From NCBI GenBank assembly GCA_947377705.1, contig CANCGU010000145.1:1-6750 (forward strand): DNA of 6,750 nucleotides. The letters run 5' to 3'. This stretch comes from Comamonadaceae bacterium. GTDB lineage: Bacteria > Pseudomonadota > Gammaproteobacteria > Burkholderiales > Burkholderiaceae. Below, piece by piece: positions 1-6,750 of this stretch. Every line of letters starts with the position of its first letter. Position 1 is the stretch's first letter. A program made the position numbers and the translations under genes. Below the pieces are notes generated by a model. It was not told where the DNA came from and made no database searches. It saw nothing but the letters and a program-made list of their open reading frames with translations.

Positions 1-195
1 CATGGTCACCAAGCCTTCGGCGGCCAGCACCTTGAGGGCTTCGCGCATGGGGGTGCGACTGATGCCGTATTCCTCGGCCAAGCGCATCTCGTCAATCCAG
101 CTACCAGGCGCTAACTCGGCCGCAAAAATACGCTGACGCAGCAGTTCAGCGACTTCTTCGTACAGGGCGCGAGGGGTGAGGGTGACGGCGGACAT
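1..195 (-). CDS. GntR-family transcriptional regulator (FadR/FCD-like), N-terminal part, truncated by window edge
   Basis: Reading the minus strand from the ATG at 195-193 gives 65 open codons to the window edge, beginning MSAVTLTPRALYEEVAELLR. This is the N-terminal winged helix-turn-helix of a GntR regulator: a first helix (about residues 9-24), the 'LAPGSWIDE' turn (about 28-36), the helix-turn-helix around residues 37-56 with the signature GISRTPMREAL (44-54), and the start of the wing (EGLV, 60-63). The motif resembles the FadR/VanR subfamilies, whose C-terminal FCD domain binds a small acid or acyl-CoA; that domain lies outside the window, so subfamily and ligand are inferred. No ATG, GTG or TTG occurs in frame in the nearby upstream bases, so the start is well fixed. 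The gene is divergent from the mutase operon across 133 bases, the usual layout for a local regulator, and it probably controls the operon and itself. The effector could be propionyl-CoA, methylmalonyl-CoA or a related metabolite, but nothing here proves it. Confidence 0.9.
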   Translation of the reverse strand, partial: MSAVTLTPRALYEEVAELLRQRIFAAELAPGSWIDEMRLAEEYGISRTPMREALKVLAAEGLVTM

Positions 196-203
196 GGACT
201 CGA

Positions 204-233
204 ATTGTAAGCTGATATAAGATTTTGAATCAA
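204..233 (-). promoter_or_regulatory. Candidate sigma70 promoter of the divergent GntR gene
   Basis: On the minus strand, TTGATT (233-228) is followed after 18 bases by TACAAT (209-204), a fair match to -35 and -10 consensus. The predicted transcript would begin near base 197, only a couple of bases before the ATG at 195, so the mRNA would be leaderless or nearly so. This fits the lack of a good Shine-Dalgarno sequence (only GAG at 201-199). The -35 box shares bases with the -35 box of the opposing mutase promoter. Pattern match only. Confidence 0.4.
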
Positions 234-252
234 TAATTATGAATGATATGAT
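225..252 (+). promoter_or_regulatory. Candidate sigma70 promoter of the mutase-meaB-pccBA operon
   Basis: TTGAAT (225-230), a 16-base spacer and TATGAT (247-252) match the sigma70 consensus at 4/6 and 5/6 positions. The -10 box is preceded by TGA (244-246), giving an extended -10 (TGnTATGAT). Transcription would start near 258-260, giving a leader of about 70 bases before the ATG at 329. It lies in the most AT-rich part of the window. A second extended -10-like string, TGATATAAG (213-221), lies upstream but has no convincing -35. Position and quality are good, but this is unproven. Confidence 0.5.
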
Positions 253-254
253 TC
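227..254. promoter_or_regulatory. Inverted repeat overlapping both promoters, candidate GntR operator
   Basis: GAATCA (227-232) and TGATTC (249-254) form perfect 6-base half-sites 16 bases apart. A second, tighter near-palindrome, GAATGATATGATTC (241-254), shares the right arm and matches at 12 of 14 bases. The arms cover the -35 and -10 boxes of the operon promoter, and the left arm covers most of the -35 box of the divergent regulator promoter, so a dimer bound here could repress both. The classic FadR-type core (GT, three bases, AC) was not found between the genes. Assignment to the adjacent GntR protein is inference from position. Confidence 0.35.
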
Positions 255-261
255 TGTAACG

Positions 262-298
262 GATCAAAACCCTAGGCTAAGCTTGGGTTTCTTTGATC
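262..298 (+). promoter_or_regulatory. Strong imperfect hairpin at the 5' end of the operon leader
   Basis: GATCAAA (262-268) pairs with TTTGATC (292-298), ACCC (269-272) with GGGT (285-288), and AGGC (274-277) with GCTT (281-284, one G-U pair), closing on a TAA loop (278-280). That makes 15 pairs with a one-base bulge at 273 and a three-base bulge at 289-291. No run of T follows, so it is not a typical intrinsic terminator. If transcription starts near 259, the hairpin is within a few bases of the mRNA 5' end and leaves the ribosome binding region (315-319) free, which suits a 5' stabilising stem. It could instead be a DNA-level binding site. The pairing is seen directly; the role is inferred. 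Confidence 0.5.
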
Positions 299-314
299 GC
301 TGCACACCCCTTTC

Positions 315-319
315 AAGAG
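315..319 (+). promoter_or_regulatory. Ribosome binding site of methylmalonyl-CoA mutase
   Basis: AAGAG lies 9 bases before the ATG at 329, a modest Shine-Dalgarno match. An in-frame TGA at 320-322 directly upstream excludes any earlier start, so the ATG is fixed. Confidence 0.5.
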
Positions 320-328
320 TGATTTGCC

Positions 329-2506
329 ATGAGCCAAAAGCCAACCGAATTCAACGCCGCCAACCTCGAAGCATGGGCCAAAGCGGCCGCTAAATCAGCC
401 CCAGGCGGCGACGTCAACGCCCTGAACTGGAAGACTTTAGACGGTATCAGCGTCAAACCGCTGTACACCGCCGAAGACACCCAACACCTCCCCTACGCCA
501 ACACTTTGCCTGGCTTTGAGCCCTATGTGCGCGGCCCACAAGCCACCATGTATTCGGTGCGTCCTTGGACGATTCGCCAATACGCCGGCTTCTCCACCGC
601 TGAAGAATCCAACGCGTTTTACCGCAAGGCTTTGGCCGCAGGTGGTCAAGGTGTGTCGGTGGCATTTGACTTGGCCACGCACCGTGGCTACGACTCTGAC
701 CATCCCCGTGTAACGGGCGACGTGGGCAAAGCCGGTGTGGCCATTGACTCGGTCGAGGACATGAAGATCTTGTTCAACGAAATTCCGTTGGACAAAGTGT
801 CGGTCTCTATGACCATGAACGGCGCTGTACTGCCTGTGTTGGCTGGCTACGTGGTGGCGGCGGAAGAGCAGGGCGTGAGCCAAGAACTGCTGAGCGGAAC
901 GATTCAGAACGACATTCTGAAAGAGTTCATGGTGCGTAACACCTACATCTACCCGCCAGAGCCGTCGATGAAGATCATTGGCGACATCATTGGCTACACC
1001 GCCAAGCACATGCCCAAGTTCAACTCGATCTCGATTTCGGGTTACCACATGCAAGAGGCAGGCGCTAACCAAGCCTTGGAATTGGCCTTTACCTTGGCTG
1101 ATGGCAAAGAGTATGTGAAGACTGCCATTGCCTCAGGTTTGGACGTGGACGCCTTTGCGGGCCGCTTGTCGTTCTTCTGGGCGGTGGGCATGAACTTCTA
1201 TTTGGAAATCGCCAAGATGCGCGCCGCTCGTTTGCTGTGGTGCCGCATCATGAAGGGCTTTGACGCCAAGAACCCCAAGAGCTTGATGCTGCGCACACAC
1301 AGCCAAACCTCGGGCTGGTCACTCACCGAGCAAGACCCTTATAACAACGTGGTGCGCACCACCATTGAAGCCATGGCTGCGGTGTTTGGCGGCACACAGT
1401 CGCTGCACACCAACTCGTTTGACGAAGCGATTGCTTTGCCCACCGAGTTCTCGGCCCGTATTGCGCGCAACACACAGCTCATCATTCAAGAAGAGACCCA
1501 CATCACCAATGTGATCGACCCATGGGCCGGCTCCTACATGATGGAGTCACTCACCCAAGAAATGGCCGACAAAGCCTGGGCCATCATCGAAGAAGTCGAA
1601 GCCATGGGCGGCATGACCAAAGCCGTGGACAGCGGCTGGGCCAAGTTGAAGATCGAAGCCGCCGCCGCTGAAAAGCAAGCGCGCATCGACTCTGGCAAAG
1701 ACGTCATCGTGGGCGTGAACAAATACAAGCTCGCCAAAGAAGACCCGATCGAAACCTTGTCTATCGACAACGTGCGTGTGCGCGATGGCCAGATTGAGCG
1801 TTTGCAAAAAATCAAAGCCACGCGCGACACAGCCAAAGTTCAAGCCGCGTTGGACGCGCTCACAGCGTCTGCTGAGAGCGGCGAAGGCAACTTGCTCGAC
1901 TTGTCCATCAAAGCCATTCGCCTGCGTGCCACGGTGGGCGAGGTGAGCGATGCACTTGAAAAAGTATTTGGTCGCCACCGCGCTGACACACAAAAGGTCA
2001 CAGGCGTTTACGCCGCCGCCTACGACGATGGGGAAAACGTAGGAGACACGATGGAATATTGGAACCAACTCAAAGCCGACATCGCTGAGTTCGCCGAAAG
2101 CCATGGTCGCCGTCCTCGCGTGATGATCTCTAAGCTGGGTCAAGACGGCCACGACCGTGGCGCCAAAGTGGTGGCCACCGCGTTTGCCGACCTCGGCTAC
2201 GACGTGGACATGGGCCCCTTGTTCCAAACGCCAGAAGAGTGCGCTCGTCAGGCCATTGAAAACGACGTGCATGCCGTGGGTGTGTCGACGCTCGCAGCGG
2301 GCCACAAGACCTTGGTGCCCGCCATCATTGCTGAGCTGAAGAAGCAAGGCGCGGACGACATCATCGTGTTCGTGGGCGGTGTGATTCCACGCCAAGACTA
2401 CGACTTTTTGTATGAAGCGGGCGTGAAGGGCATTTACGGCCCAGGCACTCCCATCCCCGTCAGCGCCAAAGACGTGTTGGAGCAAATTAAAAAGGCCATC
2501 GGGTGA
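329..2506 (+). CDS. scpA: Methylmalonyl-CoA mutase, single-chain adenosylcobalamin-dependent enzyme
   Basis: This 725-residue protein converts (R)-methylmalonyl-CoA to succinyl-CoA in the cytoplasm by a cobalamin-initiated radical rearrangement. The substrate-binding TIM barrel covers about residues 35-550, with the signatures [12 protein letters not shown] (78-89), THRGYDSD (117-124), [17 protein letters not shown] (194-210) and [11 protein letters not shown] (235-245). By eye, Y85, R203 and H240 line up with the catalytic Tyr89, Arg207 and His244 of the Propionibacterium enzyme. The C-terminal B12-binding domain (about 590-720) has the base-off motif DGHDRG with D606, H608 (lower cobalt ligand) and G611, then S653-T-L655 and the GG pair at 683-684. 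Length matches homodimeric enzymes such as E. coli Sbm (714 residues), and both domains are in one chain, unlike split or MutA/MutB types. The start is fixed by an in-frame stop just upstream. It is the first gene of the operon, and its stop overlaps the start of its chaperone. All expected key residues are present. Symbols scpA, mcm or mutB are used interchangeably. Confidence 0.97.
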   Translation: MSQKPTEFNAANLEAWAKAAAKSAPGGDVNALNWKTLDGISVKPLYTAEDTQHLPYANTLPGFEPYVRGPQATMYSVRPWTIRQYAGFSTAEESNAFYRKALAAGGQGVSVAFDLATHRGYDSDHPRVTGDVGKAGVAIDSVEDMKILFNEIPLDKVSVSMTMNGAVLPVLAGYVVAAEEQGVSQELLSGTIQNDILKEFMVRNTYIYPPEPSMKIIGDIIGYTAKHMPKFNSISISGYHMQEAGANQALELAFTLADGKEYVKTAIASGLDVDAFAGRLSFFWAVGMNFYLEIAKMRAARLLWCRIMKGFDAKNPKSLMLRTHSQTSGWSLTEQDPYNNVVRTTIEAMAAVFGGTQSLHTNSFDEAIALPTEFSARIARNTQLIIQEETHITNVIDPWAGSYMMESLTQEMADKAWAIIEEVEAMGGMTKAVDSGWAKLKIEAAAAEKQARIDSGKDVIVGVNKYKLAKEDPIETLSIDNVRVRDGQIERLQKIKATRDTAKVQAALDALTASAESGEGNLLDLSIKAIRLRATVGEVSDALEKVFGRHRADTQKVTGVYAAAYDDGENVGDTMEYWNQLKADIAEFAESHGRRPRVMISKLGQDGHDRGAKVVATAFADLGYDVDMGPLFQTPEECARQAIENDVHAVGVSTLAAGHKTLVPAIIAELKKQGADDIIVFVGGVIPRQDYDFLYEAGVKGIYGPGTPIPVSAKDVLEQIKKAIG
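2491..2495 (+). promoter_or_regulatory. Ribosome binding site supporting the GTG start of meaB
   Basis: AAAGG inside the last codons of the mutase gene ends 7 bases before GTG 2503-2505. This good spacing supports the GTG start over the first internal ATG at 2566, which would remove the conserved N-terminal helix. Confidence 0.55.
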
Positions 2507-3516
2507 CACCTGCGCAGTTGCTCGACGGCTTGCTGCGCGGCAACGCTGCCGTGCAGCGGCGTGCCATGGCCAAGGCCATCACGCTCTTGGAGTCGACGCG
2601 CATCGATCACCGTGCCTTGGCCGATGACTTGCTCACGGCCATGCTGCCGCACACGGGCCAATCTTTTCGCTTGGGTATCAGTGGTGTGCCTGGGGTGGGT
2701 AAGTCCACCTTCATTGAGGCGCTGGGCCTTTACTTGATCAGCCAAGGCCACCGTGTGGCGGTGCTGACCATTGACCCGTCTTCCACCGTTTCTGGCGGCT
2801 CCATCTTGGGTGACAAAACCCGCATGGAGTTTTTGAGCGTGCACGACCAAGCCTACATTCGCCCCAGCCCCTCCAGTGGGACCTTGGGCGGTGTGGCCGA
2901 AAAAACGCGTGAGTCCATGCTGGTCTGCGAAGCCGCAGGCTACGACGTGGTCATCGTCGAAACCGTGGGCGTGGGCCAAAGCGAGACTGCTGTGGCCAAC
3001 ATGACCGACATGTTTGTGCTGCTGCAACTGCCCAATGCCGGCGACGATTTACAAGCCATCAAAAAAGGCGTGATGGAAATTGCCGATTTGGTCGTCATCA
3101 ACAAAGCTGACATCGACGCCACTGCCGCCACGCGTGCGCAACTACAAATCACCAGTGCCTTGCAATTGCTGGGTATGCACGGTGGCTCGGGCCATGCGCA
3201 CCGCAACACGGAGGTGTGGCATCCCAAAGTGGTACAGCTCAGCGCCTTGTTGAACCAAGGGGTAGATGCATTTTGGGCCGCTGTGTGCGATTTTCAGCAA
3301 ATTCAAAAACAAAATGGCCGCTTTCTTGAACGCCGCCAAAACCAAGCCTTGTCGTGGATGTGGGAGCGCATCGATGCTGGCTTGAAACAAAACTTCCGTG
3401 CGCAGCCGCGTGTGCAAACGCTGCTGCCCCAACTCAGTCAACAAGTCGCTGCGGGCCAACTGGCCGCCTCGACTGCTGCCCGTCAACTGCTCGGCGCTTA
3501 CCAAGCGCAGAGTTAA
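2503..3516 (+). CDS. meaB: Methylmalonyl-CoA mutase-associated G3E GTPase (MeaB/ArgK family)
   Basis: This 337-residue protein is a cytoplasmic G3E P-loop GTPase that binds the mutase, gates adenosylcobalamin loading and helps remove damaged cofactor (role known for MeaB of Methylorubrum and human MMAA). Visible motifs: Walker A GVPGVGKS (61-68), IDPSS (90-94) with Asp91 as likely magnesium ligand, [11 protein letters not shown] (98-108), the switch ETVGVGQSE (153-161), [12 protein letters not shown] (178-189), the guanine-specificity motif NKAD (200-203) and SAL (247-249). The C-terminal helical part after about 250 corresponds to the dimerisation arm. The GTG start overlaps the mutase stop (GTGA, 2503-2506), implying translational coupling of the partners. 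Residues 10-45 align by eye with the N-terminal helix of known MeaB proteins, which supports this start. A small His-rich stretch (H226, H231, H233, H240) lies between NKAD and SAL. The older ArgK name (arginine transport kinase) should not be carried over; the context firmly points to the mutase. Confidence 0.95.
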   Translation: MTPAQLLDGLLRGNAAVQRRAMAKAITLLESTRIDHRALADDLLTAMLPHTGQSFRLGISGVPGVGKSTFIEALGLYLISQGHRVAVLTIDPSSTVSGGSILGDKTRMEFLSVHDQAYIRPSPSSGTLGGVAEKTRESMLVCEAAGYDVVIVETVGVGQSETAVANMTDMFVLLQLPNAGDDLQAIKKGVMEIADLVVINKADIDATAATRAQLQITSALQLLGMHGGSGHAHRNTEVWHPKVVQLSALLNQGVDAFWAAVCDFQQIQKQNGRFLERRQNQALSWMWERIDAGLKQNFRAQPRVQTLLPQLSQQVAAGQLAASTAARQLLGAYQAQS

Positions 3517-3540
3517 TTTGAAAATCTTCCTGGAGTAAAG

Positions 3541-3546
3541 AAAGAG
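3541..3546 (+). promoter_or_regulatory. Ribosome binding site of pccB
   Basis: AAAGAG ends 5 bases before the ATG at 3552. A better-looking GGAG (3532-3535) is 16 bases away, probably too far. The 35-base gap after meaB has no hairpin with a T-run, so read-through is expected. Confidence 0.5.
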
Positions 3547-3551
3547 CAACC

Positions 3552-5084
3552 ATGCAAGACATCATCGAACAACTGGAACAAAAGCGCGCTGCGGCCCGCT
3601 TAGGTGGCGGCCAAAAGCGCATTGATGCGCAGCATGCCAAAGGCAAACTCACAGCACGCGAACGCATCGAGGTGTTGTTGGACGAAGGCACCTTCGAAGA
3701 GTGGGACATGTTCGTCGAACACCGTTGCACCGACTTCGGCATGGAAGGCAACAAGATTCCAGGCGACGGTGTGGTCACCGGCTACGGCATGATCAATGGC
3801 CGTTTGGTGTTTGTGTTCAGCCAAGACTTCACCGTCTACGGTGGCGCACTGTCTGAAACGCATGCCGAGAAGATCTGCAAAATCATGGACCAAGCCATGA
3901 AAGTCGGCGCACCCGTGATCGGTCTGAACGACTCGGGCGGTGCTCGTATTCAAGAAGGCGTGGCCTCACTCGGTGGGTATGCCGAAGTGTTCCAACGCAA
4001 CGTCATGGCCAGCGGTGTGGTGCCCCAGATCAGCATGATCATGGGCCCGTCAGCCGGTGGCGCGGTGTATTCACCAGCGTTGACCGACTTCATCTTCATG
4101 GTCAAAGACACGTCCTACATGTTCGTGACAGGGCCTGAAGTGGTGAAGACCGTGACCCACGAAGAAGTGACGGCTGAAGAACTTGGCGGCGCTGTGACCC
4201 ACACCACCAAGAGCGGTGTGGCCGACATGGCGTTTGAGAACGACGTGGAAGCCTTGCTGATGCTGCGTCGCCTCTACAACTACTTGCCCTTGAACAACCG
4301 CGAAAAGGCCCCCGTGCGTGCCAGCGGCGACCCATCGAGCCGCATGGACATGAGCTTGGACACCTTGGTGCCTGAGAACCCCAACAAAGCGTATGACATG
4401 AAAGAACTCATCGTCAAAACGGTGGACGATGGCGACTTCTTCGAGCTGCAACCCGATTACGCCAAAAACATCCTGATCGGCTTTGCCCGCATGGAAGGTC
4501 AAACCGTCGGCATCGTGGCCAACCAACCTTTGGTATTGGCCGGTTGCTTGGACATCAAGAGCTCCATCAAGGCTGCGCGTTTTGTGCGTTTCTGCGATGC
4601 GTTCAACATCCCCGTGGTCACCTTCGTTGACGTACCCGGCTTTATGCCTGGTACCTCACAAGAGTACGGCGGCATCATCAAGCACGGCGCGAAGTTGTTG
4701 TACGCGTACGCCGAGTGCACCGTGCCAAAAATCACCGTCATCACACGCAAGGCCTACGGCGGCGCGTACGACGTGATGGCGTCTAAGCACTTGCGTGGTG
4801 ACGTGAACTTCGCTTGGCCCAACGCCGAAATCGCGGTGATGGGTGCCAAAGGTGCGGTAGAGATCATCTTCCGTGAAGACAAAGGCGACCCAGAAAAACT
4901 GGCCGCTAAAGAGGCCGAATACAAAGCCCGCTTTGCCAACCCCTTTGTGGCTGGCGCACGCGGCTTCATCGACGACGTGATTCAACCGCACGAAACACGC
5001 AAGCGCATCTGCCGCTCGCTGGTGATGTTGAAAGACAAGAAGATTGAAAACCCATGGCGCAAGCACGGCAACATTCCGCTCTAA
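3552..5084 (+). CDS. pccB: Propionyl-CoA carboxylase beta chain (carboxyltransferase subunit)
   Basis: This 510-residue protein transfers the carboxyl group from carboxybiotin on the alpha chain to propionyl-CoA, giving (S)-methylmalonyl-CoA. It belongs to the acyl-CoA carboxyltransferase family and forms a cytoplasmic alpha6-beta6 complex. Two crotonase-like halves are visible. The first has [20 protein letters not shown] (124-143) and the oxyanion-hole region [12 protein letters not shown] (165-176, G169-G170). The second, from about 280, has [18 protein letters not shown] (358-375) and [11 protein letters not shown] (399-409). By eye G404-A405 match the second oxyanion hole and D407 matches Asp422 of Streptomyces coelicolor PccB, the residue that tunes acyl-chain choice, which supports propionyl-CoA as substrate. 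Length is normal for PccB (about 510-530). The [20 protein letters not shown] start is typical of the family. Close relatives such as methylcrotonyl-CoA carboxylase beta are less likely given the sequence and the mutase neighbours. It precedes pccA by 20 bases. Confidence 0.96.
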   Translation: MQDIIEQLEQKRAAARLGGGQKRIDAQHAKGKLTARERIEVLLDEGTFEEWDMFVEHRCTDFGMEGNKIPGDGVVTGYGMINGRLVFVFSQDFTVYGGALSETHAEKICKIMDQAMKVGAPVIGLNDSGGARIQEGVASLGGYAEVFQRNVMASGVVPQISMIMGPSAGGAVYSPALTDFIFMVKDTSYMFVTGPEVVKTVTHEEVTAEELGGAVTHTTKSGVADMAFENDVEALLMLRRLYNYLPLNNREKAPVRASGDPSSRMDMSLDTLVPENPNKAYDMKELIVKTVDDGDFFELQPDYAKNILIGFARMEGQTVGIVANQPLVLAGCLDIKSSIKAARFVRFCDAFNIPVVTFVDVPGFMPGTSQEYGGIIKHGAKLLYAYAECTVPKITVITRKAYGGAYDVMASKHLRGDVNFAWPNAEIAVMGAKGAVEIIFREDKGDPEKLAAKEAEYKARFANPFVAGARGFIDDVIQPHETRKRICRSLVMLKDKKIENPWRKHGNIPL

Positions 5085-5090
5085 GCTGCG

Positions 5091-5095
5091 AGGAG
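5091..5095 (+). promoter_or_regulatory. Ribosome binding site of pccA
   Basis: AGGAG ends 9 bases before the ATG at 5105 and is the best Shine-Dalgarno match in the window. It sits in the 20-base gap after the pccB stop. Confidence 0.65.
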
Positions 5096-5104
5096 AAGAA
5101 GAAC

Positions 5105-6750
5105 ATGTTTAAAAAGATACTGATTGCCAACCGCGGCGAAATTGCTTGCCGCGTGATCGCTACCGCTCACAAGATGGGCATCAAAACGGTGGCCGTTTAT
5201 TCTGAAGCTGACAAAGAAGCACGTCATGTGCAACTGGCTGACGAAGCGGTGCTGATTGGCCCTGCGGCCTCGCGTGAGTCCTACCTCGTGGCTGACAAAA
5301 TCATCGCGGCAGCCAAGGCGACTGGCGCACAAGCCATTCACCCTGGCTACGGCTTCTTGAGCGAGAACACCGAGTTCGCCAAGCGCTGCGAAGAAGAGGG
5401 CATTGCCTTCATCGGCCCCAAGGCCCATTCGATTGCTGCGATGGGCGACAAGATCGCTTCCAAGAAGCTGGCACTGGAAGCCAAGGTCAACACCATCCCC
5501 GGCTACAACGACGCCATCGACACCGCAGAACAAGCGGTAGAGATTGCCAAAGGCATTGGCTACCCCGTCATGATCAAGGCGTCGGCTGGCGGCGGTGGTA
5601 AAGGCTTGCGCGTGGCGTTCAACGACAAAGAAGCTTTTGAAGGTTTCACGTCTTGCCGTAACGAAGCGCGCAACAGCTTCGGCGATGACCGTGTGTTCAT
5701 CGAAAAATACGTGCTCGAACCACGCCACATTGAAATTCAAGTGTTGGGCGACAGCCATGGCAATGTGGTGTATCTGAACGAGCGTGAGTGCTCGATTCAA
5801 CGCCGTCACCAAAAAGTGATCGAAGAAGCACCATCACCCTTCATCAGTGACGCCACGCGTAAAGCCATGGGTGAGCAAGCCGTGGCCTTGGCCAAGGCGG
5901 TGAAATACCAATCGGCAGGTACGGTGGAGTTTGTGGTCGGCAAAGACCAAGACTTTTACTTCCTCGAGATGAACACCCGCTTGCAGGTGGAACACCCAGT
6001 GACCGAAGCCATCACCGGCCTCGATTTGGTGGAGCAAATGATTCTCGTCGCAGCAGGCGAGAAGTTGGCCTTTGGCCAAGCTGACGTCAAGCGTGACGGT
6101 TGGGCCATTGAGTGCCGTATCAACGCGGAAGACCCCTTCCGTAACTTCTTGCCTTCCACAGGCCGCTTGGTGCGTTTCCAAACGCCTAAACAAAGCATGT
6201 TCCAAGGCAATACCCAAGACTTGCAAGGCGTGCGTGTGGACACCGGTGTGCAAGACGGTGGTGAGATTCCGATGTTCTATGACTCGATGATTGCCAAGCT
6301 CATCGTGCATGGCAAAGACCGCAACGAGGCCATCGCCAAAATGCGCGAAGCTTTGAATGGCTTCGTCATTCGCGGCATCAGCTCGAACATCCCCTTTCAA
6401 GCGGCTTTGTTGGCGCATCCCAAGTTTGTGACGGGTGACTTCAACACGGGCTTCATCGCTGAGCAATACGCGCATGGTTTTCGAGCTGAAGACGTGCCGC
6501 ATGATGACCACGACTTCCTCGCTGCTTTGGCTGCTTTCGTGCGTCGCAAGTCACGCCAACGCGCTGCCAACCTCAGCGGTCAGTTGCCTGGCTATGACGT
6601 GCAAATCGGCCAAGACTACGCCGTGGTCGAGCTGGGTCAAAACGGTGACAACCGCTATGTGCAAGTGCATGTGGACGAGTTTGTGGGCAAGCCCGGTGTG
6701 GCGCAAATCACCATCGCTGGCAAGACCTATGCGATTGAAAGCAAGTCACG
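5105..6750 (+). CDS. pccA: Propionyl-CoA carboxylase alpha chain (biotin carboxylase subunit), 3' end cut by window
   Basis: I translated this frame by hand: 548 complete codons are open from ATG 5105 to the window edge, starting MFKKILIANRGEIACRVI. The protein carboxylates its own biotin with ATP and bicarbonate and passes the carboxyl group to PccB. The biotin carboxylase part (about 1-450) shows HPGYGFLSEN (79-88), the ATP-grasp glycine loop AGGGGKG (161-167), ERECSIQRRHQK (227-238), and the catalytic strip EMNTRLQVEH (288-297) with E288, N290 and R292. INAEDP (339-344) and RGISSNIPFQAALLAHP (423-439) follow and are typical of the C-terminal biotin carboxylase region. From about 470 the sequence fits the BT domain that docks the alpha chain on the beta core. 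Bacterial PccA is usually about 660-680 residues, so some 120 are missing, including the biotin carrier domain with the AMKM lysine. Acetyl-CoA carboxylase AccC is excluded by the extension past 450. Methylcrotonyl- or geranyl-CoA carboxylase alpha is possible by fold but unlikely beside pccB and the mutase. Confidence 0.95.
   Translation, partial: MFKKILIANRGEIACRVIATAHKMGIKTVAVYSEADKEARHVQLADEAVLIGPAASRESYLVADKIIAAAKATGAQAIHPGYGFLSENTEFAKRCEEEGIAFIGPKAHSIAAMGDKIASKKLALEAKVNTIPGYNDAIDTAEQAVEIAKGIGYPVMIKASAGGGGKGLRVAFNDKEAFEGFTSCRNEARNSFGDDRVFIEKYVLEPRHIEIQVLGDSHGNVVYLNERECSIQRRHQKVIEEAPSPFISDATRKAMGEQAVALAKAVKYQSAGTVEFVVGKDQDFYFLEMNTRLQVEHPVTEAITGLDLVEQMILVAAGEKLAFGQADVKRDGWAIECRINAEDPFRNFLPSTGRLVRFQTPKQSMFQGNTQDLQGVRVDTGVQDGGEIPMFYDSMIAKLIVHGKDRNEAIAKMREALNGFVIRGISSNIPFQAALLAHPKFVTGDFNTGFIAEQYAHGFRAEDVPHDDHDFLAALAAFVRRKSRQRAANLSGQLPGYDVQIGQDYAVVELGQNGDNRYVQVHVDEFVGKPGVAQITIAGKTYAIESKS

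Noticed and set aside
262..298. The leader hairpin as an intrinsic terminator or attenuator
   Set aside because: No T-run follows the stem, no leader peptide with a ribosome site is visible upstream of it, and I see no competing antiterminator pairing.
196..328. Cobalamin riboswitch upstream of the B12-dependent mutase
   Set aside because: The region is too short and I see no B12-box-like sequence; the predicted leader is only about 70 bases.
437..1072. A 211-codon minus-strand open frame opposite the start of the mutase gene
   Set aside because: It is the mirror of the conserved mutase barrel, has a composition typical of antisense frames and shows no independent start signals.
1547..2509. 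A 320-codon open frame on the minus strand opposite the 3' half of the mutase gene
   Set aside because: Its product is rich in His, Val and Phe with no family resemblance, and it lies wholly across a well-conserved enzyme gene. Such frames arise from codon bias in GC-rich DNA.
2503..3516. Arginine/ornithine transport ATPase (ArgK) as the function of the meaB gene
   Set aside because: This is a historical label for the same family. The NKAD guanine motif and the overlap with the mutase gene fit the mutase chaperone role.
5081..6511. Two long minus-strand open frames (5081-5812 and 5834-6511) opposite pccA
   Set aside because: The plus strand here encodes an unmistakable biotin carboxylase with all its motifs in order. 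The antisense products have no recognisable domain or good ribosome site.
1..6750. Mobile elements, CRISPR arrays, tRNA or rRNA genes, prophage or defence genes
   Set aside because: Reading through the window showed no repeat arrays, terminal inverted repeats, transposase motifs or RNA-gene signatures. Nearly all bases belong to the five described genes.

Overview
The window is a compact stretch of bacterial chromosome carrying the methylmalonyl-CoA branch of propionyl-CoA catabolism. Moderately GC-rich coding DNA, the protein sequences, and the gene order (divergent GntR regulator, then single-chain methylmalonyl-CoA mutase, MeaB, PccB, PccA) suggest a betaproteobacterium of the Burkholderiales, most likely Comamonadaceae (Limnohabitans/Rhodoferax-like). 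The taxon is my inference from recall of family sequences, not from a search.

Layout: bases 1-195 (minus strand) hold the first 65 codons of a GntR-family regulator that runs off the left edge. Bases 196-328 are an AT-rich divergent control region with facing sigma70-like promoters, an inverted repeat lying across the promoter elements, and a strong hairpin at the predicted 5' end of the operon mRNA. On the plus strand follow methylmalonyl-CoA mutase (329-2506), its G-protein chaperone MeaB (2503-3516, GTG start overlapping the mutase stop), propionyl-CoA carboxylase beta chain (3552-5084), and the alpha chain (5105 to beyond the right edge, 548 complete codons visible). Gaps between the four plus-strand genes are -4, 35 and 20 bases and I see no terminator in them, so they read as one operon.

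Together: PccA/PccB use biotin, ATP and bicarbonate to carboxylate propionyl-CoA to methylmalonyl-CoA. The adenosylcobalamin-dependent mutase rearranges the (R)-isomer to succinyl-CoA for the TCA cycle, and MeaB guards cofactor loading and removal on the mutase. The epimerase needed between the (S)-product of the carboxylase and the (R)-substrate of the mutase is not in the window. The route would serve odd-chain fatty acid, branched-chain amino acid, propionate or possibly polyhydroxyvalerate breakdown.

The coding part is ordinary and well conserved, and I found no novel protein system. What deserves a second look is the 133-base control region: overlapping divergent promoters, the inverted repeat and the leader hairpin.
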